Positions 8,130-17,400 of a stretch of 52,190 bases of DNA are shown piece after piece (position 1 is the first letter of the stretch; every line of letters starts with the position of its first letter). The DNA is taken from NCBI RefSeq assembly GCF_002994615.1, contig NZ_PVNK01000199.1, forward strand, positions 1 to 52,190, written 5' to 3'. A program made the position numbers and the translations under genes. The notes under the pieces are model-generated. The model was not told the origin of the DNA and made no database searches. It saw nothing but the letters and a program-made list of their open reading frames with translations. Origin of the DNA: Enhygromyxa salina (GTDB lineage Bacteria > Myxococcota_A > Polyangia > Nannocystales > Nannocystaceae).

Positions 8130-8359
8130 ATTTAAGCGTGGCCGCTGCCTACCCCCTCGCCGCCAGGGAAAGTTGCGGCGAGCCGCCCGCTCCGCCGAGA
8201 ACTTTTCCGCCGCGCTCGGCACCACGCTCAATTACATCAACAGCAATTCCGCGACCTGAGCCCAACGCGCGCCCCCCCTCGACCCTACAATAGCGATTCG
8301 CCATGACCTCGTCATCGCCACATTCGCGTATTCGTCGGCGGACAGGATTGAGCCCGGGC

Positions 8360-8827
8360 TCACTCCTCGACGACGACGTTCATCCGTACTCGCTCGACGA
8401 GCCGGCCGAGGGTCTCGACCTCTTTTTTGGTGAACCCGTCGAAGGCGACGTCGAGCAGCGCGTTGCTCACGTTCAAGAACCTCGGGAACGCGCGGTAGGC
8501 CTTGGTCGAGGGCCGGATCAGGATCGCCCGGGTGTCTTTGGGATCGGCCTCGCGCTTGACCCAACCCGCGCCCTCGAGCGCCCGCACGAAGCGGCCGACG
8601 GTGACCTCCGACAGGTTCATCTGTCGGGCCAGCTGGCGAGCGGTCAGCGGCGCCTTCTCCTGGAACAGGATCATCATCGCGTTGGCCTGGGCCGGGGTCA
8701 CGTCGCGGAGCTTCTCGCCGTCGAGGAGCTGGTGGATGCGGCGCTCGATCTCGCGATTGATGCGAGACAGCTCGAGCGCGGCGTCCGCTTGCTTGCGTCG
8801 CTGGGCGATGTCGGCGCGGCTGGCCAT
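8360..8827 (-). CDS. MarR-family transcriptional regulator
   Basis: 155 residues, ATG at 8827. A leading helix (ALELSRINREIERRIHQLL) is followed by a winged helix-turn-helix: DVTPAQANAMMILFQEKAPLTARQLARQMNLSEVTVGRFVRALEGAGWVKREADPKDTRAILIRPS, then a dimerisation helix at the C-terminus. The wing sequence READPKDTRAILI is typical of MarR. It is transcribed divergently from the thiolase/FadB-like operon with a 339-bp gap holding a dyad at the candidate promoter, so it probably represses that beta-oxidation operon in response to a fatty-acid or acyl-CoA ligand (inference). Confidence 0.88.
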   Translation of the reverse strand: MASRADIAQRRKQADAALELSRINREIERRIHQLLDGEKLRDVTPAQANAMMILFQEKAPLTARQLARQMNLSEVTVGRFVRALEGAGWVKREADPKDTRAILIRPSTKAYRAFPRFLNVSNALLDVAFDGFTKKEVETLGRLVERVRMNVVVEE

Positions 8828-9070
8828 GGCGCGCAGCTTGCCGGGCCGGTGCCGGGTGCCGCAACCCTGGACGCCGAGGCTGCGAAGGCCGGCTCGGGAT
8901 CCCCGGTCGGCAACAGCCAGGGGTCGATCGACGGCCCCCTTTGCGAGCGCCCGAGGAGGCTGGGCCGGGTTGCCGGGTCCGTGGCCCGGCGGGCTCCAGC
9001 GGCCACAGATCTGGCCGAACACGCGCCGCGGGCCCCAAGCACAGGGCCAGCGAAGCTTTGGGCGCCCCGC

Positions 9071-9100
9071 TTGCCGAGAAACGATGCGCGCGCATAGCAT
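9071..9100 (+). promoter_or_regulatory. Candidate sigma-70 promoter of the beta-oxidation operon
   Basis: TTGCCG (9071-9076) and TAGCAT (9095-9100) are 18 bp apart, 67 bp before the thiolase GTG. They match the consensus partly. The spacer is occupied by the ATGCGCGCGCAT palindrome. Confidence 0.35.
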
Positions 9101-9101
9101 C
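9083..9101. promoter_or_regulatory. Candidate MarR operator
   Basis: GATGC-N9-GCATC dyad overlapping the perfect 12-bp palindrome ATGCGCGCGCAT (9084-9095), placed across the spacer and -10 of the candidate thiolase promoter and downstream of a divergent MarR gene. The position fits repression; the binding protein is inferred. Confidence 0.4.
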
Positions 9102-9152
9102 TCGATCGACGCTGACGCCGTCGCCTCCTCAGGCCCCGGCCGCAGCCTACTC

Positions 9153-9159
9153 AAAGGAG
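9153..9159 (+). promoter_or_regulatory. Strong ribosome binding site deciding the thiolase start
   Basis: AAAGGAG, 7 bases before GTG 9167. It fixes the GTG rather than the ATG four codons later as the start. Confidence 0.75.
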
Positions 9160-9166
9160 CCCGATT

Positions 9167-10372
<1,206 letters not shown>

Positions 10373-10392
10373 GCGCGGAAGGGACACTCAAC

Positions 10393-12549
10393 ATGAACGA
10401 TCAACACCGCAACGACGCGCTGATCTGTGAATTCGACGCCGCGACCGGCGTCGCAACCTTGACCCTGGCGATGCCCGGTCGGGTCAACGTCATCAACGAC
10501 AGCTACGGGCTCGGGCTCCGAGACGCGCTCGAGTGGGCCAGGGGCCGCGAGGGCCTCAAGGGCATCATCCTGACCTCGGCGCACAAGGACTTTTGCGCCG
10601 GGGCCGACCTCGACAAGATCTACCGGGTCCGCGACGCGGCCGAGCTGTTCACCGCGGTCATGGACATGGCCAAGCTCTACCGCGCGTTCGAGACCGCGGG
10701 GGTGCCGGTCGTCGCCGCGCTCAACGGGACCGCGCTCGGCGGCGGCTACGAGCTCGCGCTCGCCTGCCATCGGCGGATTGCGATCGACGATCCCCGGATA
10801 AAATTTGGCCTCCCCGAGGTCCAGCTCGGCGTGCTCCCGGGCGGCGGCGGGACCCAGCGGCTGCCCCGACTGATCGGCATCCAACCCGCGGCCGAGGCGA
10901 TCCTGCAGGGCAAGGAGTTTCGCGCGGCCAAGGCCCGGTCGGCCGGCCTCGTCGACGAGCTCGTCCCCGACGCCGACGCGCTCCGGGCCGCGGCGCTGAA
11001 GTGGATCGCCGAGAACCCCAAGGCCAGGCAGCCCTGGGACGAGAACAAGCCGCGGATCCCCGGCCCGCGCCCGGGCTCGGCCGACGCCCGCAACCTGTTG
11101 ATGGCCGCGTCGGCGATGCTGCGCAAGAAGACCGCGGGCGTGTTCACGGCGCCCGAGGCGGCCCTCAGCGCGATCCAGGAGGGCCTGAGCCTCGAGTTCG
11201 AGCGCGCGCTCGAGGTCGAGGCCCGCTACTTCGTGGGCCTCGTCGTCGGCGATCAGTCCAAGGACATGATGCGGACGCTGTGGTTCTTCCGTCAGGCCGC
11301 GCTCAAGCACGAGGGCCTGCCCAAGCTCGACGAGGGCCAGGACGCGGGGATCCGCAAGGTCGCGATCCTCGGGGCCGGGATGATGGGCGCCGGGCTCGCC
11401 TACGTCTGCGCCGACGCGGGCTACGAGGTCGTGCTCGAGGACATCAAGCAAGACGCCCTCGACAGGGGCGTCGCGCACTTCGAGGCCGAGCTCGCCAAGC
11501 GCAAGCGTCACCTCGACGACGCGGGCCGCGAGGCGATCCGCGCTCGGCTGACCCCGAGCACCGAGCTCACCGCGCTCGCGGGCGCCGATCTGATCATCGA
11601 GGCCGTGTTCGAGAACCTCGAGCTCAAGCGCAGCGTGACCAAGGAGGCCGAGCCGCAGCTGAGTGAGGGGGGGATCTGGGCGTCGAACACCTCGGCGATC
11701 CCGATCGCCGACCTCGCCGAGGTCTCGGCCCACGCCGATCGCTTCATCGGGCTGCACTACTTCTCGCCCGTCGAGGTCATGCCGCTGCTCGAGATCGTCC
11801 GGGGCCCCAAGACCAGCGACGAGACCCTCGCCCGCTGCCTCGACTTTTGTCGCCGGATCAAGAAGCTGCCGATCGTCGTCAACGACGGCTACGGCTTCTA
11901 CACGACCCGGGTGTTCTCCTCGTACATCATGGAGGGCGCGCAGCTGGTCGCCGAGGGCCACGACCCCGTGTTGATCGAGTGGGCCGCGCGCCAGGCCGGC
12001 ATGGTCGTCGCGCCGCTGCAGGTCTTCGACGAGGTCACGCTCACGCTGCCGCTCAAAGCCGCCGCCCAGAGCCGCAAGTACCTCGGCGACGCGTCGGTCG
12101 ACACCGACGGGCTCGCGCTGGTCACGACCATGGTCGAGCACCATCAGCGCGGGGGCCGGGCCGCGGGCGCGGGCTTTTACGACTACGAGGGCGGGCGCCG
12201 GGTGGGCCTGTGGCCGGGGCTGGCGGACCTGGTGTCGGGCCCCCCCGCGCGCACGGGGGTCGACTACCTCGCCCGACGGCTGCTGCTCGTCCAGGCCGTG
12301 CAGGCCGTCCACTGCCTCGAGGCCGGGATCCTCCGCAACGCCCGCGACGGCGAGGTCGGGGCAATCTTCGGGATCGGGTTTGCGCCCAACACAGGCGGAC
12401 CCTTTGGGTTCTTCGATCGCCAGGATCTGGGCGCGGTCGTCCGTGAGCTCGACGAGCTGGCCGCGACCTGCGGCGAGCGCTACGCGGCGCCCAAGCTGCT
12501 GCGCGACATGGCCGAGAACAACCAAAAGTTCTTCCCCGACGCGCCCTGA
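10393..12549 (+). CDS. Enoyl-CoA hydratase / 3-hydroxyacyl-CoA dehydrogenase fusion (FadB/FadJ-like)
   Basis: 718 residues, standard for the fatty-oxidation alpha subunit. N-terminal crotonase domain (about 1-200): GADLDKIYRVRDAAE and ALGGGYELALACHRRIA, oxyanion region GLPEVQLGVLPGGGGTQRLP. Then the NAD-binding 3-hydroxyacyl-CoA dehydrogenase domain: VAILGAGMMGAGLAYVCADA, IEAVFENLELKRSV, SNTSAIPI and HYFSPVEVMPLLEIV with the catalytic His. C-terminal dehydrogenase lobes include NDGYGFYTTR and a final IFGIGFAPNTGGPFGF. The ATG at 10393 follows a GGAAGGG-like site. It forms a complex with the upstream thiolase (family knowledge). Confidence 0.94.
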   Translation: MNDQHRNDALICEFDAATGVATLTLAMPGRVNVINDSYGLGLRDALEWARGREGLKGIILTSAHKDFCAGADLDKIYRVRDAAELFTAVMDMAKLYRAFETAGVPVVAALNGTALGGGYELALACHRRIAIDDPRIKFGLPEVQLGVLPGGGGTQRLPRLIGIQPAAEAILQGKEFRAAKARSAGLVDELVPDADALRAAALKWIAENPKARQPWDENKPRIPGPRPGSADARNLLMAASAMLRKKTAGVFTAPEAALSAIQEGLSLEFERALEVEARYFVGLVVGDQSKDMMRTLWFFRQAALKHEGLPKLDEGQDAGIRKVAILGAGMMGAGLAYVCADAGYEVVLEDIKQDALDRGVAHFEAELAKRKRHLDDAGREAIRARLTPSTELTALAGADLIIEAVFENLELKRSVTKEAEPQLSEGGIWASNTSAIPIADLAEVSAHADRFIGLHYFSPVEVMPLLEIVRGPKTSDETLARCLDFCRRIKKLPIVVNDGYGFYTTRVFSSYIMEGAQLVAEGHDPVLIEWAARQAGMVVAPLQVFDEVTLTLPLKAAAQSRKYLGDASVDTDGLALVTTMVEHHQRGGRAAGAGFYDYEGGRRVGLWPGLADLVSGPPARTGVDYLARRLLLVQAVQAVHCLEAGILRNARDGEVGAIFGIGFAPNTGGPFGFFDRQDLGAVVRELDELAATCGERYAAPKLLRDMAENNQKFFPDAP

Positions 12550-12560
12550 GGGGCCCGGGG

Positions 12561-12825
12561 GGTTTTGACCCCCCCGGCCGTTTGCGGACCTTGCCATGCA
12601 CGGCCGGCTGGTTTTGACCCCCACAGGCGTTTTCGCACTTTGCCATGCACGGCCGCTGCGCGGCCGGTCGCTACGTCGCTACGCTCCTTCGCTCGATGGG
12701 CTGGTATGAGCTTAGCTGGTTTAGACCCCCACAGGCGTTTTCGCACTTTGCCATGCACGGCCGCTGCGCGGCCGGTCGCTACGTCGCTTCGCTCCTTCGC
12801 TCGATGGGCTGGTATGAGCTTCGCG
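12561..12825. repeat. 108-bp tandem repeat, two full copies and one short copy
   Basis: Copies 12610-12717 and 12718-12825 are nearly identical (phase marker ACAGGCGTTTTCGCACTTTG at 12623 and 12731). A 49-bp partial copy (12561-12609, diverged) precedes them. Each unit carries CACGGCCGCTGCGCGGCC, a self-complementary GGCCGCTGCGCGGCC stem, and ends with a CTGGTATGAGCTT motif. Such recent duplications flanking a gene end look like a small mobile or slippage-amplified element. Confidence 0.85.
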
Positions 12826-12885
12826 ATCTGGGTGCGTGGCCCCCTGGAAGGGGGCTCGTTTAAGTCCCTCAGCCGCTTTCGGAGC

Positions 12886-13035
12886 TCGTTGTCGTCTCCG
12901 AGACTCGGGGCTGGGGGCCGACAACCTCGCTCCGCGAGGTCCCCAGGTCCTGGGTGACTGTCTTTGTCGTCTCCAAGACTCGGGGTTGGGGGCCGACAAC
13001 CTCGCTCCGCGAGGTCCCCAGGTCCTGGGAGACTG
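12886..13035 (-). repeat. 75-bp tandem repeat, two copies of the dispersed element
   Basis: Copies 12886-12960 and 12961-13035 differ at only a few positions. On the minus strand each reads through CCTCGCGGAGCGAGG (a near-palindrome), TTGTCGG, CCCCGAG and GAGACGACAA. The same modules in the same order occur inside the transglutaminase gene (2600-2675). Confidence 0.85.
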
Positions 13036-13071
13036 TCCTTCGGCAAGGTTCTCGTGGCACACTTTGGCGTC

Positions 13072-13440
13072 ATGCGTAGCTCCTTCGCCATCATGGTCGT
13101 ATCCCTGCTCATCGTGTCCTGCCAGGCCGAGCCAGCCGGCGCCGAAGATGCGGTCCAAGGTGGGATGCTGCACAACAAGGGCGCCCAAAAGCTCCCGCCC
13201 AAGGGCACCCAGAAGATCGTCGCCCCCGACATGGTCCAGCCCAGCAAGCTCATCGGTGAGGACGGCAAGAAGATCGTCGCCCCCGACATGGTCCAGCCCA
13301 GCAAGCTCATCGGTGAAGACGGCAAGAAGATCGTCGCCCCCGACATGGTCCAGCCCAACAAGCTCATCGGTGAGGACGGCAAGATGATCGTCGCCCCCGA
13401 CATGATCGTCGCCCCCGACATGGTTCAGCCCGGCAAGTGA
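13072..13440 (+). CDS. Small lipoprotein with 19-residue tandem repeats
   Basis: 122 residues, ATG 13072. Lipoprotein signal MRSSFAIMVVSLLIVSC with Cys17. After a short linker come three perfect or near-perfect 19-residue repeats (KIVAPDMVQPSKLIGEDGK) and a truncated fourth. The DNA repeats are 57 bp with almost no silent differences, implying recent expansion, and copy number is likely variable between strains. The last codons overlap the next gene (GTGA), so the lipoprotein and the desaturase-family enzyme are translationally coupled. Function unknown. No clear Shine-Dalgarno. Confidence 0.75.
   Translation: MRSSFAIMVVSLLIVSCQAEPAGAEDAVQGGMLHNKGAQKLPPKGTQKIVAPDMVQPSKLIGEDGKKIVAPDMVQPSKLIGEDGKKIVAPDMVQPNKLIGEDGKMIVAPDMIVAPDMVQPGK
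13195..13425 (+). repeat. 57-bp in-frame tandem repeat array
   Basis: Period 57 bp, three full copies plus a partial (AAGATCGTCGCCCCCGACAT recurs at about 13213, 13270 and 13327). The last partial copy ends in a further duplication of the ATCGTCGCCCCCGACATG module. Confidence 0.85.
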
Positions 13441-14438
13441 GCCCGGACAGCTGGGGCACCCAGGTGTGGACGACCGCGCGCGGCGTGGCCGGCCAGTTCA
13501 CGACCCCGAGCTTCTCCCTGTTTTGGGCCTATGTCCTGGGTGCGGCGCTGATCGCCGCGCTCGTTCATGTGGTCCGGCGGCGCAGCGTGATCGGGCTCCT
13601 GCGCTTCTTGGCCCCGCGCGAGGTCTGGCTGCGCCGCAGCAGCCTCAACGATCTCGCGCTCTTCGTGCTCAACACCCTGCTCTATTCGTTTTGGCTGCTC
13701 GCCCCGCTGAGCGTCATTGGCCAGACTTTGGCCAGCAAGACCTGGCTGGCGCTGCACCACAGCTGCGGCCCGATCGGCGCCCCGCTCTCGGGCCCGGCGG
13801 CGGCGCTCGGCCTGTCGATCACGCTCTTCGTCGTCGCGGATCTGGGCTTCTTCTTGGGCCACCTCGCGATGCACCGGATCCCGCTGCTGTGGGAATTTCA
13901 CAAGGTCCACCACAGCGCCCCGGTCCTGCAGCCGGTCACGGTCCTGCGTCGGCACCCGGTCAGCATCGTGGTCGATGGCGCGATCACAGGCCTGGTCCTC
14001 GGCCCGGTCTATGGCCTCGCCGGCTGGCTCGGCGGCGGCCAGCTGCAGCCATGGACGATCGCCGGCGTCAACGGGCTGCTGGTCCTCGGGCTCCTCGCCG
14101 GGTTCAACCTCCAGCACTCCCACGTGTGGCTGAGCTTCGGGATCCTCGATCGCGTCCTGATCAGCCCGGCCACGCACCAGCTCCACCACTCGGCTGACCC
14201 AGCCCACCACAACCGAAATTTCGGCAATTTCCTGGCGATCTGGGATCGCGCGGCCGGCAGCTTGTTGGTCCCGCGCGAGGCCGTCGAGCCCGGCGAGCCC
14301 GCGCAGCTGCGCTTCGGCCTCGGCGACCCTGGCGAGGCGTGGGAGCGGGACTATCGCAGCGTCTGGCGCCTGTATCTGTGGCCCTTTTGGCGCGTGCTCG
14401 TGCGAGCGCGCGAGCTGTGGACCCGGCGACTCGGGTGA
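13437..14438 (+). CDS. Sterol desaturase / fatty acid hydroxylase family protein
   Basis: 333 residues, GTG start overlapping the lipoprotein stop by 4 bp. Membrane di-iron enzyme family: several hydrophobic segments and the His clusters HLAMHRIPLLW, HKVHHSAPVL, HSHVWL, HQLHHS and HHNRNFG. These provide the iron ligands. Members hydroxylate or desaturate sterols, carotenoids or fatty acids; the substrate cannot be read from sequence. The unusual feature is tight coupling to a repeat-bearing lipoprotein. A two-base gap separates it from the convergent giant gene on the minus strand. Confidence 0.9.
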   Translation: MSPDSWGTQVWTTARGVAGQFTTPSFSLFWAYVLGAALIAALVHVVRRRSVIGLLRFLAPREVWLRRSSLNDLALFVLNTLLYSFWLLAPLSVIGQTLASKTWLALHHSCGPIGAPLSGPAAALGLSITLFVVADLGFFLGHLAMHRIPLLWEFHKVHHSAPVLQPVTVLRRHPVSIVVDGAITGLVLGPVYGLAGWLGGGQLQPWTIAGVNGLLVLGLLAGFNLQHSHVWLSFGILDRVLISPATHQLHHSADPAHHNRNFGNFLAIWDRAAGSLLVPREAVEPGEPAQLRFGLGDPGEAWERDYRSVWRLYLWPFWRVLVRARELWTRRLG

Positions 14439-14440
14439 GC

Positions 14441-17400
14441 TCAGCCGCCGAGCGGCGGCTCGGGATCGAGCAGGCCGCTGAGCAGGTGCTCGGCGTGACC
14501 GGCGTGAAACAGCAGCTCGTGCGCGTCGGTGATCTCTTCGAGCCAGCGGTTGAGCGCGGTGTAGGCGACCGAGGCCAGGAAGCTGACCCAGATCGGATCT
14601 GGATCGTCGAGCGCCCGGACGAAGCGAGGGTGCGCGCTGTCGAAGATCACCCGCCCGTTGATCGACACCAGCTCGCGCCCGCGCCCCTCTTTGGCGTCGA
14701 TGCGGTCGAGCCGACCCTCGGCGAGCACGACCTGATGGCGCTCGCGCAGGAGTCGGAGCTCCTCGCGCACGCGCTCGAGCAACTCGCCGACCAGATCGGG
14801 CTGGGGCTCCGGCTGAGGCTCCGGCGCGAGCTCTTCGGGCGGTTCGAGCTGCAGCGGCGAGAGCTCGAGCGGTCCGAGCTCCTCGTCGGTGTCGAGAGGG
14901 GGCTTGTCCATGGCGGTCACTGCAGCGGCGAGGTCCGTGGGCTCCGGGTCCGGCTCGGACGCCGGGTCCGGGTCCGCCGTGGGCTCGACCTTTGCGACGC
15001 CCTCGCCAGCGTCATCGAGCAGCAGCCTCGCGCGCTCGCTGGCGTCGAGCATCGGCGCGTTGGGATCCCAGATGTCGAGATAGGCCAGCTCCTGCGGTCG
15101 AGCCTTGCGAGCCACGGACACGCTGATCAACCTGCCGGTGGCCAGCCGCAGCAGCGGCTGCGCGTTCAAGCCCCGCTCGAGGTTGCCGAGGATCGCGTCA
15201 AAGGTCTCGCCGCGCCTCCGCGCCTGGCCCAGGGCCACGGCCGCGGCCCGCAGAAGCTCAAAGCGCACGGCTCGGCGCCGCGCGAGCTCGGGATCGACAA
15301 AGTCGACCGTGTCGGGGCGCGCGAGCTCGCGGCGGTGACGCTTGAGCAGCTCCGAGTACAAGGAGATCACCCGCACGGCGAGGTAGCGGCGCGCGGCCCC
15401 GGTGAGCTCGACCCGCTCGAAGCCGTCGTCGGCCTCGAGCGCGCCCCCGATCACGCCCTGGGCCCCGAGCACCGAGACGGGGTCGATGACCTCGACGACC
15501 TTGCCCGCGGCGCCGAGGATCACCCCGCTGTCGAAGGGGGAGCGGTCGGGCAGCCACAGCTCGCCCTCCATGTCGTGGTGCGAGACCGGAGCCACAGACA
15601 ACGCTTGTTTGGGCGCGCTCGTCGGCGGCAAGGCCGGGGCCGCGCGCTTGCGCTGCTCGCCGTCGGCCCGCGCGCGCCAGCGCTGGCTGAAGTCCTCGAG
15701 CTTGGGGAACAAGTCGGCGAGCAGCTCGCGCTCGGGCCCGCGGGTCTCGACGATCGCAAAGGGCGGCTCGACCCCGTGGCCGGGGTCGCGCTCGACGTAC
15801 CACAGGCAGCCCTGCGCGCGGTTGCGATCGATGAGCTCGATGAGCGAGCGCGCGGTCCCGTCGACGTCGCGAAACAGCTTCAGCCTCGCGAAGCGCTCGC
15901 CGACCTCGCTCAGGCGGCTGGGGTGCTGGCCCGCGTGCAGGCCGCTGCGCCGCCAGTCCGCGGCGATCCAGGTCCGCGCGAGGCTGCGCTCGCGCGGCTC
16001 GAGGCTGCCAAAGCGCTCGGCCAACGCGGGCAAGAGCTGATCCGAGAGCACCTCGCTGAGGACCTTGCGCAGCGCGGCCATCCGCGGCCCATCGGTCTCG
16101 ACCTCGCTGTAGTCGGCGCTGAGTTCGGCGTGGGGATCGTCGACGATGCCCACGACCGGGAGCCAGCCGCGAAGCTCGATCTCCTGCACGATCCGACGAT
16201 CGTGACACAAGGTGATCTTCATCGTCCGGCCCCCGCCCGCGGTCCAGCCCGGGACGGCCAGCTCTCCCTCGAAGTCGTCGCGCTCAAACTCGACGCCCAC
16301 GAGCCGGGTGTGATCGGGCACCCGGATCTGCTCGAGCGGGGCCCGGGCCTCGAACTGCTGCTGGTGGCGGCGCTCGTGGATCCAGCCCGAGACCTCGGTG
16401 AACGCGTCGCGGCCGAACAGGCGGATGAGCCCGACCTGATCGATCTCGTCGGCGCGCACGATCACCCGCTCGTCGCCGTCCCAGCGCAGGGCGGGATCCT
16501 CGACATGGGCGATCTCGCCGGTCGCCTCGAACACCCTGGTCAAGCTGACGAGATCGATCGCCTGGCCCGAGACCAGCGGGATCAACGGGACGGACTCGAG
16601 CAAGCCGTAGCTGGCGAGGATCTCGCGGTGAAAGCCGCGCCCTCCCCCCGGCGGCGCGCTCGTGCGTCCGAGCACCGAGAGGAGCTCGGCCTGGGTCGGC
16701 AGGCGATCTTCCTGGATCAGCAGCGTGATGGCCTCGCGCAGCTCGTCGAGCGGCACGACTGGGAACAGCTCCATGACCCCGAAGTAGGCCTCGACCGCCC
16801 CGGCGTGATCGTCAGCGTGATGCTTGCGAAGGACCCGCCACGCCTCGACGTGCTCGACGCTGACGAAGGGCGCGACCATGGCCAGCCACAGCAGCCGGCG
16901 GGCGTCGTCGTTGGGCCGACGCGACTCGGCCACCGCCGCCTCGGCCAGCCCGCGGATGATCGAGCTCAGCCCGGCGTCGACCGCCTCGCGCAGCGGCGCG
17001 CTCGAGCCACCGAGGCCAGTCCAATTGGCGTTGACCGGCGCGCCATCCCACGCGAGCTCGGCCTCGGCCCCGGGCACCCAGCACCGCTCCTCGGTCACGC
17101 ACAGCTGGCGCCCCTCGGTGAAGACCTCAATCGTCACGCGGCGAGGGTCGTCGGGTCGCCAGTCGCGGACCTGTGAGGCCCCGACGCCGACGTGTCCGCG
17201 GATCTTGCCGCCGCCTCGCGCCGGGCTGAGGTCGAGCTCGACGCTCGCCGTCCAGGTCGCCTGCGGCGGGCTCGGGCCGCGCCTGGGCTTGGCCTCGAAG
17301 CTGCGCCGACCGAGCTCGCGCACGTAGGCCGCGGTGTCGTCGTGGATGAGGCTGGCCCCAAACAGGGCCTCGAGCAGGCGGAGGTCGGCGGGGGCCGCGT

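Larger units (their letters stand above)
8828..9166. other. MarR/thiolase divergent intergenic region (339 bp)
   Basis: Non-coding, very GC-rich. Its thiolase-proximal end holds a candidate promoter, a dyad and a strong ribosome binding site (listed separately). Nothing gene-like was seen in the rest. Confidence 0.5.
12550..13071. other. Non-coding block of stacked repeats (522 bp)
   Basis: No credible gene. The region is built almost wholly of two tandem arrays: 108-bp units (12561-12825) and 75-bp units (12886-13035). Long frames cross it only because the unit lengths are multiples of three. Confidence 0.8.

Noticed and set aside
12550..12580. GGGGGG-TTTTGA-CCCCCC hairpin right after the beta-oxidation operon as a terminator
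   Set aside because: The stem is possible, but no T-run follows and the sequence is part of the repeat unit, so terminator function is not supported.
12565..13421. Overlapping open frames through the intergenic repeat block
   Set aside because: Their translations simply repeat with the DNA units (108 and 75 bp, both divisible by three); no start signal, signal peptide or family similarity.
13195..13425. CRISPR-like regular repeats
   Set aside because: The 57-bp units are contiguous, in frame and have no unique spacers; they encode a protein repeat.
14339..17176. 945-codon open frame opposite the giant GHKL-related gene
   Set aside because: High-GC antisense shadow with Arg/Leu/Asp-rich, domain-free translation; the minus-strand frame has a ribosome site, the overlap with the ATPase and coherent repeats.
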